Source: Rhodococcoides kroppenstedtii (lineage in GTDB: Bacteria; Actinomycetota; Actinomycetes; Mycobacteriales; Mycobacteriaceae). Taken from it: a DNA stretch of 64,000 bases. The translations under genes and the position numbers were made by a program. This document shows positions 7,821 to 16,677 of this stretch, in pieces; the first letter of the stretch is position 1, and every line of letters starts with the position of its first letter. The notes beneath the pieces were generated by a model that was not told the DNA's origin, ran no database searches, and was given only the letters and a program-made list of their open reading frames with translations. The stretch covers positions 168,451 to 232,450 of the forward strand of contig NZ_FOJN01000006.1 of the NCBI RefSeq assembly GCF_900111805.1, written 5' to 3'.

Positions 7821-8852
7821 GTGAGCGCGCCCTATGTGTCGATCAGGCGACTAGTCGACAATTCTCTAGCCGCCATGCTCGCGGCCGTCGAGGTCTACAA
7901 TAAACCGCAGATGACATATCGCGATGAGGTCGCTGTCATGCTTGTGGTCAATGCCTGGGAGTTGGCGCTGAAGGCGACGTTGAGGCAGCAGAGGCAGTCA
8001 ATTTTCTACCCGAAAAAGCCTGGCCAGCGCTATCTCTCGCTTTCGATCGATGATGCCCTTGCCCGAGTAAATGCGGGGAAGTCGTGGCCGGTAGGCGTCG
8101 ACGGCGCGGCAACGACCGTCAATATTAAGGCGCTGACTGAGTACCGAGATCGGGCCATCCACCTGTACAACGCTCGGGGACTCGGCGCAGTTATCCACCC
8201 ATTCCTGCAGCAGAACGTCCTGAACTACCGTGACTTTGTACTCGCCAGGTTTCGGAAGGATCTCGCCGACTCCATGACCTGGCAGCTCTTACCGCTCGGC
8301 GCGACTGCTCCGGCCGATGCCGTGCAGTTTATGAAAGCCGACAAGAGTTCGACGATGGTCGCCGAGGTCGAGGACTTCATCAACGAACTCCGGGGTCTGA
8401 TGGATAGCGCGGAAGCTTCGGGTGCCGATATGAGCCGCTTGGCAGTCGTCTACGACATTCACCTACAGTCGCAGAAAAAGATGTCCAGCGCTGATCTCGT
8501 GGTGGCGGTATCTTCGACGGCCAGCGGACAGATCGCAATCCAGAAGACCGACCCGAACCTAACTCATCCCTACAGTGCTACTGAGTTGATCGAACGCGTG
8601 AACAAGAGGCGCAAAGGGCGGGCGCTCAGTAGTTACGACCTTCAAGTAATATGCTGGAAAGAGTCTTTGCGTGAGAATGCGAAGTATTCCTGGAAGCATA
8701 GCAATGTGGCCAGTCATGTTTGGTCGGGGGCGGCCATTTCCTATTTGAGTTCGATTCCGGACCAACGCTTTGATGCGATTCGGGATGAATATAAGACTCA
8801 TGTGAGAATCAAGCGCACTCAAGCAACGAATGCCGTCTCTGGACGAAAATGA
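7821..8852 (+). CDS. DUF3644 protein with HEPN-like R-x4-H motif
   Basis: 343 residues from the GTG at 7821, which has an AGGGGGT ribosome site 5 bp upstream. The N-terminus ('LVDNSLAAMLAAVEVYNKP', then 'VNAWELALKA') matches DUF3644 as I know it. 'YRDRAIHLYN' at 108-117 contains R109-x4-H114, the spacing of the catalytic pair of HEPN ribonucleases. Proteins of this type are often found in defence or toxin contexts, but no function is proven. Base composition and codon use differ from all neighbours: GC is clearly lower, especially in the last 300 bp, and there is a TTA leucine codon at 8289-8291. It looks horizontally acquired, inserted between dnaB and the YceI gene, with no partner gene. 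Confidence 0.7.
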   Translation: MSAPYVSIRRLVDNSLAAMLAAVEVYNKPQMTYRDEVAVMLVVNAWELALKATLRQQRQSIFYPKKPGQRYLSLSIDDALARVNAGKSWPVGVDGAATTVNIKALTEYRDRAIHLYNARGLGAVIHPFLQQNVLNYRDFVLARFRKDLADSMTWQLLPLGATAPADAVQFMKADKSSTMVAEVEDFINELRGLMDSAEASGADMSRLAVVYDIHLQSQKKMSSADLVVAVSSTASGQIAIQKTDPNLTHPYSATELIERVNKRRKGRALSSYDLQVICWKESLRENAKYSWKHSNVASHVWSGAAISYLSSIPDQRFDAIRDEYKTHVRIKRTQATNAVSGRK

Positions 8853-9160
8853 GTAGTTGCGCAGCATTACTCGATCCATTTGATAGGCGCGAGCGCTGAG
8901 CGTGTTCGCAGTATCGAATGCGTTTGTTCGACGCCACGTGGGCCTTCGATTCCGAGCTTTGAACGACCTTCGATGTCGCGAACATCAAAATTGATTATGC
9001 CAGCCGGACTACAAGCCTAGCTCGTGCGCCGTTTCGTACTTTGTCCTGGGTAATCTTTTCCGGGAGCCATTTCTGAAGTCCGCTGTCGTGTCGACAGCCG
9101 GATTACAAAATCCGCGCACCGGGAAAGCGGGGCCCGGAACCCACTATCCGCGCAGCACCC
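8853..9160. other. 308-bp low-GC non-coding stretch behind the DUF3644 gene
   Basis: No gene is visible. It holds two copies of a 14-bp motif, CAGCCGGAYTACAA (9001-9014 and 9095-9108). The second copy forms a 6-bp stem hairpin (9099-9114). Another hairpin with a 5-bp CCGGG/CCCGG stem at 9119-9137 could end transcription of the YceI gene coming from the right. No integrase, tRNA or clear attachment site was found. Confidence 0.5.
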
Positions 9161-9700
9161 TCACAACCCCGCGTCGAAGGTGACCACGACGTCGTCGACC
9201 ACCTTCACGGCGCCGAACATCTGCGAGTAGGGCTCGATGCCGAAGTCGGTCTGAGTCACGGTGGTCTCGAAGGACGCCCGCCACTGCTCCTGCACCCGTG
9301 CCACCCGCAGGTCGACGGTGTGGGGACGCTCGGTGCCGTGGACGGTGAGCGTCCCGGTCAGCCGGTAGCCCTCGTCAGTGCCCGTCACGTCGGTGCTGAC
9401 GTACCGGATGGTGGGGAAGTCCCTGCTGTGCAGCGTCTTCAGCGCGTTGGATCGGGCCATGGCCTTCTCCGGCCCGAACATCGGTGTGACCCCGCCCTCG
9501 CCGTCGGTGACGGTCAGCGAGTCCACCTCCACCGTCACGTCCACGCCGATCAGCTCGCCGGCCTTCTCGGACACGGTCGCGGTCCACTCCCGCATCAGCA
9601 GAGTCAACCGATGCCCCATCGACGACGCCTTGCCGGTGACGCCGGTCCGTACTTCCAGGACGTTGTCATCGGAGGCTCGGAGGGTCCGCGTGTCGGTCAT
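9161..9700 (-). CDS. YceI-family protein
   Basis: 179 residues with a YceI/lipocalin-like beta-barrel pattern: 'EVRTGVTGKASSMGHRLTL' early, 'FPTIRYVSTDV' and 'GTLTVHGTERPHTVDL' in the middle, and 'DFGIEPYSQMFGAVKV' near the end. YceI proteins bind long polyprenoid or fatty ligands. There is no signal peptide, so it is probably cytosolic, as is common in actinobacteria. A TACAGT hexamer 6 bp before the ATG gives it its own promoter despite lying 29 bp behind the lyase gene on the same strand. The ligand is unknown. Confidence 0.85.
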   Translation of the reverse strand: MTDTRTLRASDDNVLEVRTGVTGKASSMGHRLTLLMREWTATVSEKAGELIGVDVTVEVDSLTVTDGEGGVTPMFGPEKAMARSNALKTLHSRDFPTIRYVSTDVTGTDEGYRLTGTLTVHGTERPHTVDLRVARVQEQWRASFETTVTQTDFGIEPYSQMFGAVKVVDDVVVTFDAGL

Positions 9701-9706
9701 CTTCGG

Positions 9707-9712
9707 ACTGTA
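9707..9712 (-). promoter_or_regulatory. -10 element of the YceI gene (leaderless)
   Basis: TACAGT on the minus strand fits TANNNT and lies 6 bp before the ATG at 9700. No Shine-Dalgarno is present. Confidence 0.5.
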
Positions 9713-9729
9713 GCCACGCGGAGCCAGGA

Positions 9730-10632
9730 CTACTCGAGGGCGCGCGGGAAGCCGCCCGCCCGGCCGAGCAGCGCGGGCACACCCTCGCCGAGGGCCGACC
9801 CGAGCCAGCCGGCGGCGTCCACAAGCCGGGCCATGTCGACTCCGGTCCGCACTCTGGACCGGTCGAGCGCGTAGATGAGGTCCTCGGAGGCAATGTTGCC
9901 CGTCGCCGCGGGGGCGAAGGGGCAGCCGCCGAACCCGCCGATCGAGGCGTCCAACGCTGCGGCTCCCGTCTCGAGCGCGGTGAGGGCGTTGGCGTAGCCG
10001 GTGTTCCGGGTGTTGTGGAAGTGCCAGCGCTGCGGAATTCCGGGTGCGTTCGCCGACGCGACGTCGGCCAACGCGCGGACCTGAGCGGGGACGCCGACGC
10101 CGATGGTGTCGGCAATGGCGATCTCCGACGGCTCGGCCTCCGCGACCCGGGCGAGGATCCGGCCGATGTGCGCGGGATCGACCTCGCCGGAGAAGGGGCA
10201 GCCGAACGACGCCGCCACGGTGACGGTGGTGAACACCCCGGCGGCTCGGGCGTCGCGCACGATGTCGACGGCTGCCGCGATGCCCTCGTCGACCGAGCAC
10301 CCCTGGTTGCGACGGCTGAACTCCTCGGTGGACACCACGACCACGTTGACCTCGTCGACGGCGGCGGCGAGCGCGCGGTCGAGTCCGCGCCGGTTGAGCA
10401 CCAACCCGATGTACGACGCCCCCCGGTCGCGAGGGAGTCCGGCCATCACGTCCTCGGCGCCCGCCATCTGGGGCACGCGGGCGGGATTGACGAAGCTCAC
10501 GGCCTCGACGCGGCGGACGCCGGCGTCCAGCGCGCGCACGATCAGCTCGATCTTCTGCTCGACCGAGAGCACGGTCCTCTCGTTCTGGAGCCCGTCGCGC
10601 GGGCCGACTTCCACCAGTTCCACCGCAGTCAT
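9730..10632 (-). CDS. HMG-CoA lyase-family protein
   Basis: 300 residues. 'VEVGPRDGLQNE' at the N-terminus and 'GGFGGCPFAPAATGN' near residue 240 are the signature of the HMGL-like TIM-barrel lyases. The Asp of 'PRDG' and His residues of 'HFHNTRNTG' should bind the divalent metal, and the Cys of 'GGCPF' the catalytic loop. The usual reaction is cleavage of 3-hydroxy-3-methylglutaryl-CoA to acetyl-CoA and acetoacetate; related lyases act on other 3-hydroxyacyl-CoAs. The start is the ATG at 10632; a GTG at 10647 is possible. It is divergent from a GntR regulator whose operon contains a CoA-transferase, so it may take part in the same pathway. Confidence 0.85.
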   Translation of the reverse strand: MTAVELVEVGPRDGLQNERTVLSVEQKIELIVRALDAGVRRVEAVSFVNPARVPQMAGAEDVMAGLPRDRGASYIGLVLNRRGLDRALAAAVDEVNVVVVSTEEFSRRNQGCSVDEGIAAAVDIVRDARAAGVFTTVTVAASFGCPFSGEVDPAHIGRILARVAEAEPSEIAIADTIGVGVPAQVRALADVASANAPGIPQRWHFHNTRNTGYANALTALETGAAALDASIGGFGGCPFAPAATGNIASEDLIYALDRSRVRTGVDMARLVDAAGWLGSALGEGVPALLGRAGGFPRALE

Positions 10633-10657
10633 GCGTCGATGGTCCACTGGCTCTCCG

Positions 10658-10667
10658 TTGCATGCAA
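10658..10667. promoter_or_regulatory. TTGCATGCAA palindrome in the divergent control region
   Basis: A perfect 10-bp palindrome 26 bp upstream of the lyase ATG and 92 bp upstream of the GntR start. It may be an operator for the lyase gene; no direct evidence. Confidence 0.3.
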
Positions 10668-10719
10668 TAGGGGAAGCAATTTCGCTACTTGCCGGGACAG
10701 AAGCGGCATCGAGACCTAC

Positions 10720-10731
10720 ATTGTGAACAAT
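10720..10731. promoter_or_regulatory. Putative GntR operator ATTGT-N2-ACAAT
   Basis: Two 5-bp arms with a 2-bp spacer lie 28 bp before the GntR start codon. Short near-perfect inverted repeats of this size are typical FCD-type GntR sites, so autoregulation is likely. The assignment rests on position and symmetry. Confidence 0.45.
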
Positions 10732-10758
10732 TCACCGATCCGAAGGCGGGACCGCTCG

Positions 10759-11454
10759 ATGACCAGGGCAGTGGACAGGGTGTACGCGCACCTGCGGGAC
10801 GGCATCATCGCGGGCTCGTACGAGCCCGGGTCGCGCCTCGGAGAAGTCGAGATCGCCGAGCTCACGGCCACGTCCCGCACCCCCGTCCGGGAGGCGCTGC
10901 GCCGCCTGGAGATGGAAAGCCTGGTCGAGGTGCTCCCCCACCGCGGGGCGCGGGTGCGGTCCTGGACCGCCGACGACCTCGACGAGATCTACGACCTCCG
11001 CATGAACCTCGAGGCGATGGCGGCCTCCCGCGCGGCGCGTCGCATCGACGGCAAGGACCTCGACCGGCTCGCCGAACTCTGCGACCTCATGGAGGCCGCG
11101 GCCGCGCAGGGCGCCGAGCAGCGGCTCGATCTCATGGCTCAGCTGAACGACGAGTTCCACGCCATCGTGCGCACCGCCGCGGCGAGCAGCCGATTGCTGA
11201 CGATGCTGGGCTCGGTGATTCAGCTGCCGCTGGTGATGCGGACGTTCCATCGCTACGCGCCGGCGGACCTGGCCCGGAGTCACGCCCACCACCGCGACCT
11301 GGTGGCGGCGCTGCGCGCCCGTGACGAGACGTGGGCCGACTCGGTGATGCGTGCGCACGTCCGCGCCGCGAAACACGTGCTGCTGCAGTCCCTCGCACCC
11401 CCGAGCGACGCGAACCCCGAGAAACCCGACGACACCCAGGAGCCCCGACGATGA
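10759..11454 (+). CDS. GntR-family transcriptional regulator (FCD type)
   Basis: 231 residues. The N-terminal winged helix-turn-helix spans about 5-70 ('SRLGEVEIAELTATSRTPVREALRRLEMESLVEV'). The all-helical FCD effector domain follows, with the conserved 'DEFHAIV' and later 'SHAHHRDLVAALRARD' carrying metal-binding Asp and His residues. It should sense a carboxylic acid or CoA-related metabolite and control the operon that follows. The start ATG has a GGCGGG ribosome site 8 bp upstream. Its stop overlaps the CoA-transferase start by 4 bp (ATGA), so regulator and enzymes are co-translated. Confidence 0.9.
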   Translation: MTRAVDRVYAHLRDGIIAGSYEPGSRLGEVEIAELTATSRTPVREALRRLEMESLVEVLPHRGARVRSWTADDLDEIYDLRMNLEAMAASRAARRIDGKDLDRLAELCDLMEAAAAQGAEQRLDLMAQLNDEFHAIVRTAAASSRLLTMLGSVIQLPLVMRTFHRYAPADLARSHAHHRDLVAALRARDETWADSVMRAHVRAAKHVLLQSLAPPSDANPEKPDDTQEPRR

Positions 11455-12656
11455 CCGAACCCTCCCCCGGCCCCCTGTCCGACCTCCGCGTGGTGGAGAT
11501 GGGTCAACTCCTCGCCGGTCCGTTCTGCGGCCAGTTGCTCGCCGACTTCGGCGCCGAAGTGATCAAGCTCGAAGCACCCGGTATCGGTGACCCCATGCGC
11601 CAGTGGGGCCGCGAGAAGCCGCACGGCCGGTCGCTCTGGTGGCCGGTGGTGGCGCGCGGCAAGAAATCGGTCACCTGCAATCTCCGCAGCGAGGAGGGCC
11701 AGGACCTGGCGCGTCGTATCATCGCCGACGCGGATATCGTCGTCGAGAACTTTCGTCCCGGCACGCTCGAGCGGTGGGGACTCGGCTTCGAGCAACTGCG
11801 GGAGATCAACCCTCGTCTGATCATGGCGCGGGTGACGGGCTACGGCCAGAACGGCCCCTACGCTCCGCGCGCCGGCTTCGGCTCCATCGGCGAGGCCATG
11901 GGCGGAATCCGCTACGTCACCGGCAATCCCGATCAACCGCCGTCGCGTGCAGGTATCTCGCTGGGGGACTCCCTGGCGGCGGTGTTCGCGACGATCGGCG
12001 TCCTGTCCGCGTTGCATCATCGGGAGAACAGCGGGCGTGGTCAGCTGGTGGACTCCGCGATCTACGAGGCCGTCCTGGCGATGATGGAATCGCTTCTGCC
12101 CGAATGGGATATCGGGGGGTACCAGCGTGAGCGCACGGGCTCGGTTTTGCCGAACATCGCCCCCAGCAACGTCTATCCCACCGCCGGCGGCGAAATGATT
12201 CTCGTGGCGGCGAACCAGGATTCGGTGTTCTCCAGGCTCGCGGCCGCCATGGGACGGACCGACCTGATCGAGGACCCGCGGTACCGCGACCACGCCTCGC
12301 GCGGTGTGAACATGGAGGAACTCGACGGCCTGATCGGGGAGTGGACCGCGGCGCAGAAGACCGACGAGGTGCTCGAGATCCTCCACGAGGCCGGGGTGCC
12401 CGCCGGCCGGATCTACACCGCGCGAGACATGTTCGCCGATCCGCACTTCGCCGCGCGCGAGGCGATCGTCCGTCTCGCCCACCCCGAACTCGGCGACATT
12501 CCCATGGCCGGGGTGGTGCCGAAGCTCAGCGACACCCCCGGTTCGGTCCGGCACGCGGGACCCGAACTGGGCGAACACAATTCCGACGTCTACGGCCGCC
12601 TGCTCGGCCTGTCCGACGCCGACCGCGACGCTCTTGCCGCCCGCGGCACCATCTGA
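11451..12656 (+). CDS. Family III CoA-transferase (CaiB/BaiF)
   Basis: 401 residues, the normal length. 'LRVVEMGQLLAGPFCGQLLADFGAEVIKLE' opens the protein as in all CaiB/BaiF enzymes, followed by 'VARGKKSVTCNLRSEEG', 'VVENFRPGTLERWGLG' and 'ARVTGYGQNGPY'. The Asp expected to carry the acyl group lies in or near the 'VDSAIYE' block around residue 205. It should move CoA between two carboxylic acids through a mixed anhydride. It overlaps the regulator by 4 bp and lies 31 bp before hyuA, so it probably activates the acid made or used by this pathway. Substrate unknown. Confidence 0.9.
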   Translation: MTEPSPGPLSDLRVVEMGQLLAGPFCGQLLADFGAEVIKLEAPGIGDPMRQWGREKPHGRSLWWPVVARGKKSVTCNLRSEEGQDLARRIIADADIVVENFRPGTLERWGLGFEQLREINPRLIMARVTGYGQNGPYAPRAGFGSIGEAMGGIRYVTGNPDQPPSRAGISLGDSLAAVFATIGVLSALHHRENSGRGQLVDSAIYEAVLAMMESLLPEWDIGGYQRERTGSVLPNIAPSNVYPTAGGEMILVAANQDSVFSRLAAAMGRTDLIEDPRYRDHASRGVNMEELDGLIGEWTAAQKTDEVLEILHEAGVPAGRIYTARDMFADPHFAAREAIVRLAHPELGDIPMAGVVPKLSDTPGSVRHAGPELGEHNSDVYGRLLGLSDADRDALAARGTI

Positions 12657-12687
12657 CCACCCCGAGACCGGAAACCGGGAGAACCCC

Positions 12688-14760
12688 ATGCGCTATCGAC
12701 TCGGCGTCGACGTCGGCGGCACCTTCACCGACGTGCTCCTGCTCGAAGAATCCACCGGTACCACCTACCGTGCCAAGACGGCGTCGACGCCGTCGGACCA
12801 GTCCGTCGGGGTGCTCAACGGCATCGCGAAGGTCTGCGACGAGGCGGGCATCGACCCGTCCGACGTCGGCCAGGTCCTGCACGGCACCACCGTCGCCACC
12901 AACGCGATCCTCGAAGGACGCGGCGCGCGGGTGGGGCTCGTCACCACCGACGGCTTCGGTCAGGTCCTGCAGATCGCGCGGTCGTTCGTCCCGGGCGGGC
13001 TGGCCGGGTGGATCATCTGGCCCAAGCCGGAACCCCTGGCGGCCCTGGAGAACACGGTCGAGGTGGTCGGCCGCATCGCCGCGGACGGCAGCGAGGTGAC
13101 CGCCCTCGACGAACAGCAGGCGCGGGCGCAGCTGCGCACCCTCGCGGGCGCCGGCATCGAGGCCCTGACCGTCTCGCTCATCAACGCCTACGCCAACGAC
13201 ACGCACGAGAAGCAGGTCGCGGCGTGGGCGGCGGAGGAGCTGCCGGGCATTCCGGTCTCGCTGTCCAGCCACGTCCTGCCCGAGATGCGGGAGTACGAGC
13301 GCACGCTCACCACCGTCGCCAACAGCTACGTCCAGCCCGAGGTCTCGCGCTACGTTCGCAACCTGGACACCTCGCTGCAGGACCGCGGCATCACCGCTCC
13401 CCTGTCGATCCTGCGGAGCGACGGCGGCCTCGTGCAGTCCGCGAAGGCGGCGGAAGATCCGGTCTCCCTGCTGCTCTCGGGTCCGGCGGGTGGCGTGACG
13501 GGCGTCGTGTGGTTCGCCGAGCAGGCCGGCTACACCGACTTCCTCACGTTCGACATGGGCGGGACGTCGACGGACGTCGCGCTGGTGCTCGGTGGCGAAC
13601 CCCGGATCGGGCGGGAAACCAAGGTCGGTGATCTCGCGGTCCGCGCGACCAGCGTCGACGTGCGGACCGTCGGTGCGGGCGGCGGATCCATCGCCCACGT
13701 CCCGGAGCTGACGAAGGCCCTGCGCGTGGGACCGCAGTCGGCCGGTGCCGATCCCGGCCCCGCCGCGTACGGGAACGGCGGTACCGCGCCCACGGTGACC
13801 GACGCCAACGTCGTGCTGGGGTACCTGCCCGGCGCGCTCGCGGGCGGCGAGGTCGCGCTCGACGTCGAGGCCAGCCGCCGCGCCGTCGCCACCATCGCCG
13901 ATGCGATGGGACTGGAGAGCCCCGAGGCGGCTGCATCGGGCATCGTCGACATCGTCAACGAGAACATGTTCGGCGCCCTGCGCCTGGTGAGCGTGCAGCA
14001 GGGCTACGACCCCCGCGACTTCGCGTTGGTGTCCTTCGGCGGGGCCGGTCCGTTGCACGCCAACGCCCTCGGCCGCCTCACCGGCTCGTGGCCGGTGATC
14101 GTGCCGCCGTCGCCGGGCGTGCTCTGCGCCTACGGCGACGCGACGACGTGTGTGCGAGACGAGAGCGCGCGCACCATGATCCGGGCGTTCGCCGACCTGA
14201 GCGACGACGACCTGTCGTCCGCCCTGCGTGACCTCGCGCGAACGGCGTCGGATCGACTCTCGGCGGACGGCGTGCCGACGGATCAGCAGACGGCGAAGTA
14301 TCAGGTCGACTTGCGGTATCAAGGGCAGGGTTTCGAGATCCCCGTCGATCTGGACGCCGACGCTCTCGACGGTCCGGGGTTGCTGACGACCCTCGGCGAG
14401 GCCTTCGACGCCGAACACCAGCGACTCTTCTCCTTCCTGCTGAAGAACGAGCGCGAGGTGATCAACCTCCGCGTCACGGTCAGCGGGCCGCGCCCGGACG
14501 TGACGGTGGCGCCGCTCGCGGAGGCCACCGGTGACCCGGAACCGGTGTCCACCAGCGAGGTCTGGATGGACGGCGCCGTCGTCACCGCTCCGGTGTACGA
14601 CCGCGGCGACCTGCTCGCCGGTCACGTCGTCACGGGTCCCGCCGTGATCACCGAGATGGACTCGACCACCTTGGTGCTGTCCGGACACGCCGCCACCGTG
14701 CACGCCAGCGGCAGCCTTCTCCTCGCCCCGGTGGACCACGCCGGACCCGAATCGCGCTGA
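12688..14760 (+). CDS. hyuA: Hydantoinase/oxoprolinase subunit A (HyuA)
   Basis: 690 residues. The start at 12688 gives 'MRYRLGVDVGGTFTDVLL', the phosphate-binding loop of the actin-like ATPase fold, with a GGGAG ribosome site. 'GTTVATNAILEG', 'LLSGPAGGVTG', 'FDMGGTSTDVAL' and 'GAGGGSIAHV' are family motifs. HyuA phosphorylates the substrate carbonyl at the expense of ATP, and HyuB completes ring opening or carboxylation. Relatives are N-methylhydantoinase, 5-oxoprolinase, caprolactamase and acetone/acetophenone carboxylases. No gamma subunit is present, which argues against acetone carboxylase. Confidence 0.92.
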   Translation: MRYRLGVDVGGTFTDVLLLEESTGTTYRAKTASTPSDQSVGVLNGIAKVCDEAGIDPSDVGQVLHGTTVATNAILEGRGARVGLVTTDGFGQVLQIARSFVPGGLAGWIIWPKPEPLAALENTVEVVGRIAADGSEVTALDEQQARAQLRTLAGAGIEALTVSLINAYANDTHEKQVAAWAAEELPGIPVSLSSHVLPEMREYERTLTTVANSYVQPEVSRYVRNLDTSLQDRGITAPLSILRSDGGLVQSAKAAEDPVSLLLSGPAGGVTGVVWFAEQAGYTDFLTFDMGGTSTDVALVLGGEPRIGRETKVGDLAVRATSVDVRTVGAGGGSIAHVPELTKALRVGPQSAGADPGPAAYGNGGTAPTVTDANVVLGYLPGALAGGEVALDVEASRRAVATIADAMGLESPEAAASGIVDIVNENMFGALRLVSVQQGYDPRDFALVSFGGAGPLHANALGRLTGSWPVIVPPSPGVLCAYGDATTCVRDESARTMIRAFADLSDDDLSSALRDLARTASDRLSADGVPTDQQTAKYQVDLRYQGQGFEIPVDLDADALDGPGLLTTLGEAFDAEHQRLFSFLLKNEREVINLRVTVSGPRPDVTVAPLAEATGDPEPVSTSEVWMDGAVVTAPVYDRGDLLAGHVVTGPAVITEMDSTTLVLSGHAATVHASGSLLLAPVDHAGPESR

Positions 14761-14787
14761 GTCGCAACCCGATCAGGAGCATCCACC

Positions 14788-16677
14788 ATGGCCACCATCG
14801 TCGAGACCTCGCAGACACCGTTCACCACCGTTCCCGTCGATCCCATCACCCTCGACATCATCGAGAACGCCCTCCGCAACGCCCGGGCGGAGATGGACGA
14901 GGTGCTCTTCCGCACCGCGCTCTCCCCCGGCATCCGTGAGCAGCACGACGAGTTCCCGCTCATCGCCGACCCCAGCGGCAAGATGGTCGTCGGTCAGTTC
15001 GGATTGTCCGTCCCGGACTTCCTGGACAACTTCGACGGCACCGTCGGCGAGGGTGACATCCTCCTCACCTCGGACCCGTACGCGTGCGGCGCAGCCATCA
15101 GTCACGCCAACGACTGGCTGATCGTCATGCCGATCTTCCACAGCGGCCGGGTGGTCGGCTGGTCCTCGATGTTCGGGCACATGTCCGACGTGGGCGGCAA
15201 GACGCCGTCGTCCATGCCGACCGACGCGCACACCATCTACGAAGAGGGCGTGATCATTCCGCCGTTCAAGCTCTACAGCGGCGGCGAGATGAACGACACC
15301 GCGCTCGACATCATCCTCAACCAGGTGCGCAAGCCCGACTGGAACCGGGCGGACCTCAACGGGCTCGTGGCGGCGTGCAGCACGGCCGCCCGGCGCATCG
15401 TCGAGCTGTGCGATCGTTTCGGCGTCGACGTCTACCTCTCCGCCCTCGACGCGCTGCTCGAGCGGAACTACCAGGCGATGAAGGTGCTGCTGGCCACGCT
15501 GTTCGTCGACGGCGAGACCATCGAGTTCTCCGACTTCATCTGCGACGACGGATGTGGATACGGGCCCTACGAACTCACCATCGAGCTGACCCGGCACGGC
15601 GAGAAGATCCACCTCGACTTCTCCAAGAACGCACCGCAGGCCGTCGGGCCGATCAACTACTTCATCAACGAGAACCTCGTGCGGATGTTCTTCGGCATCT
15701 ACGTGATCACCGTGGCCGATCCGCAGATTCTGTGGAACGACGGCTTCTACCCGTTGATCGACGTCACCATTCCGGAGGACTCGTTCTGGAAACCCCGGTA
15801 TCCGGCGGCGCTCAACGGCCGCAACCACGGCATCGGACGCGTCTTCGACCTCTTCGGCGGGCTGCTGGGCAAGAACAATCCCAGCATCCTCAACGCGGCC
15901 GGCTTCTCGTCGTCCCCGCACTTCATGTACTCGGGTCACTACGACGGCGGTCCGCGCGACGGGGAGTGGTTCCAGCTGTACTCCATCGGATTCGGCGGCA
16001 TCCCGGGCCGGCCGATGGGCGACGGTCCGGACGGGCATTCGCTGTGGCCGTCGTTCGTCAACATTCCGTGCGAGTATCTGGAGTCGTACTACCCCTTGCG
16101 GATCGAGCGGTGGGAGACCATCGCCGACACCGGCGGCGCGGGCCTGCACCGCGGCGGCAACGGTGTCGACGTCGCCTACCGCTTCGACGAACCGGGCACC
16201 ATCGCCATCCACGACGACCGTTGGCTCACCTATCCGTGGGGCGTCAACGGTGGCAAACCCGGTGCGCGCGGGCGCAAGTGGATCGAACGGGCCGACGGCA
16301 CCACCGAGATCCTCGCCAGCAAGGTGCACGACGTCCCGGTGGCGCGTGGCGACGTCCTGCACTTCGTGACGTGGGGCGGCGGCGGGTGGGGCGACCCCAC
16401 CGAACGGGATCCGGAGCTCGTCGCCCTCGAGGTCCGTCGTGGCCTGATCACCCCGGACGGTGCGGCGTCGGGTTACGGCGTCGTGTGCGACGCGGCCGGC
16501 ACCGTCGACGTCGAGGCGACCACGACGCGTCGTGCCGAGCTGGTCGAGGCGCGCGGTGAGACCACGGTGTTCGACAAGGGCCCCGACATCGCCGACATCC
16601 TCGCGCGCTGCGAGGAGGAAACGGGCCTGCCCGCCCCGCGCCCGCCGGTGAACGTGCGGAAAGCGCTGCGCGCGTGA
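14788..16677 (+). CDS. hyuB: Hydantoinase/oxoprolinase subunit B (HyuB)
   Basis: 629 residues. 'DPITLDIIENALRNARAEMDEVLFRTALSPGIRE' opens the protein, then 'DPYACGAAISHANDWLIV' and 'FGHMSDVGGK', the conserved metal- and substrate-side motifs of the HyuB fold. The Gly-rich 'RHGEK' to 'GGNGVDVAYRF' part is also typical. It forms a complex with HyuA for the ATP-driven step. It starts 28 bp after hyuA with an AGGAG ribosome site, and its stop overlaps the next start (GTGA). Confidence 0.92.
   Translation: MATIVETSQTPFTTVPVDPITLDIIENALRNARAEMDEVLFRTALSPGIREQHDEFPLIADPSGKMVVGQFGLSVPDFLDNFDGTVGEGDILLTSDPYACGAAISHANDWLIVMPIFHSGRVVGWSSMFGHMSDVGGKTPSSMPTDAHTIYEEGVIIPPFKLYSGGEMNDTALDIILNQVRKPDWNRADLNGLVAACSTAARRIVELCDRFGVDVYLSALDALLERNYQAMKVLLATLFVDGETIEFSDFICDDGCGYGPYELTIELTRHGEKIHLDFSKNAPQAVGPINYFINENLVRMFFGIYVITVADPQILWNDGFYPLIDVTIPEDSFWKPRYPAALNGRNHGIGRVFDLFGGLLGKNNPSILNAAGFSSSPHFMYSGHYDGGPRDGEWFQLYSIGFGGIPGRPMGDGPDGHSLWPSFVNIPCEYLESYYPLRIERWETIADTGGAGLHRGGNGVDVAYRFDEPGTIAIHDDRWLTYPWGVNGGKPGARGRKWIERADGTTEILASKVHDVPVARGDVLHFVTWGGGGWGDPTERDPELVALEVRRGLITPDGAASGYGVVCDAAGTVDVEATTTRRAELVEARGETTVFDKGPDIADILARCEEETGLPAPRPPVNVRKALRA

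Noticed and set aside
7627..7824. 65-codon frame between dnaB and the DUF3644 gene, ending in a GTGA overlap with its start
   Set aside because: GC3 is only about 65 %, the composition is not protein-like and no family is recognisable. The overlap with the GTG may be chance. Kept out of the gene list, though it could be a leader peptide.
9001..9114. Possible tRNA remnant with an anticodon-like hairpin
   Set aside because: The hairpin has a 6-bp stem with a 4-base loop (a 5-bp stem would leave a 6-base loop), no D or T arm can be drawn, and no CCA-type end exists.
14000..14200. Acetone carboxylase interpretation of HyuA/HyuB
   Set aside because: No third (gamma) subunit gene is present and an amidase follows instead.
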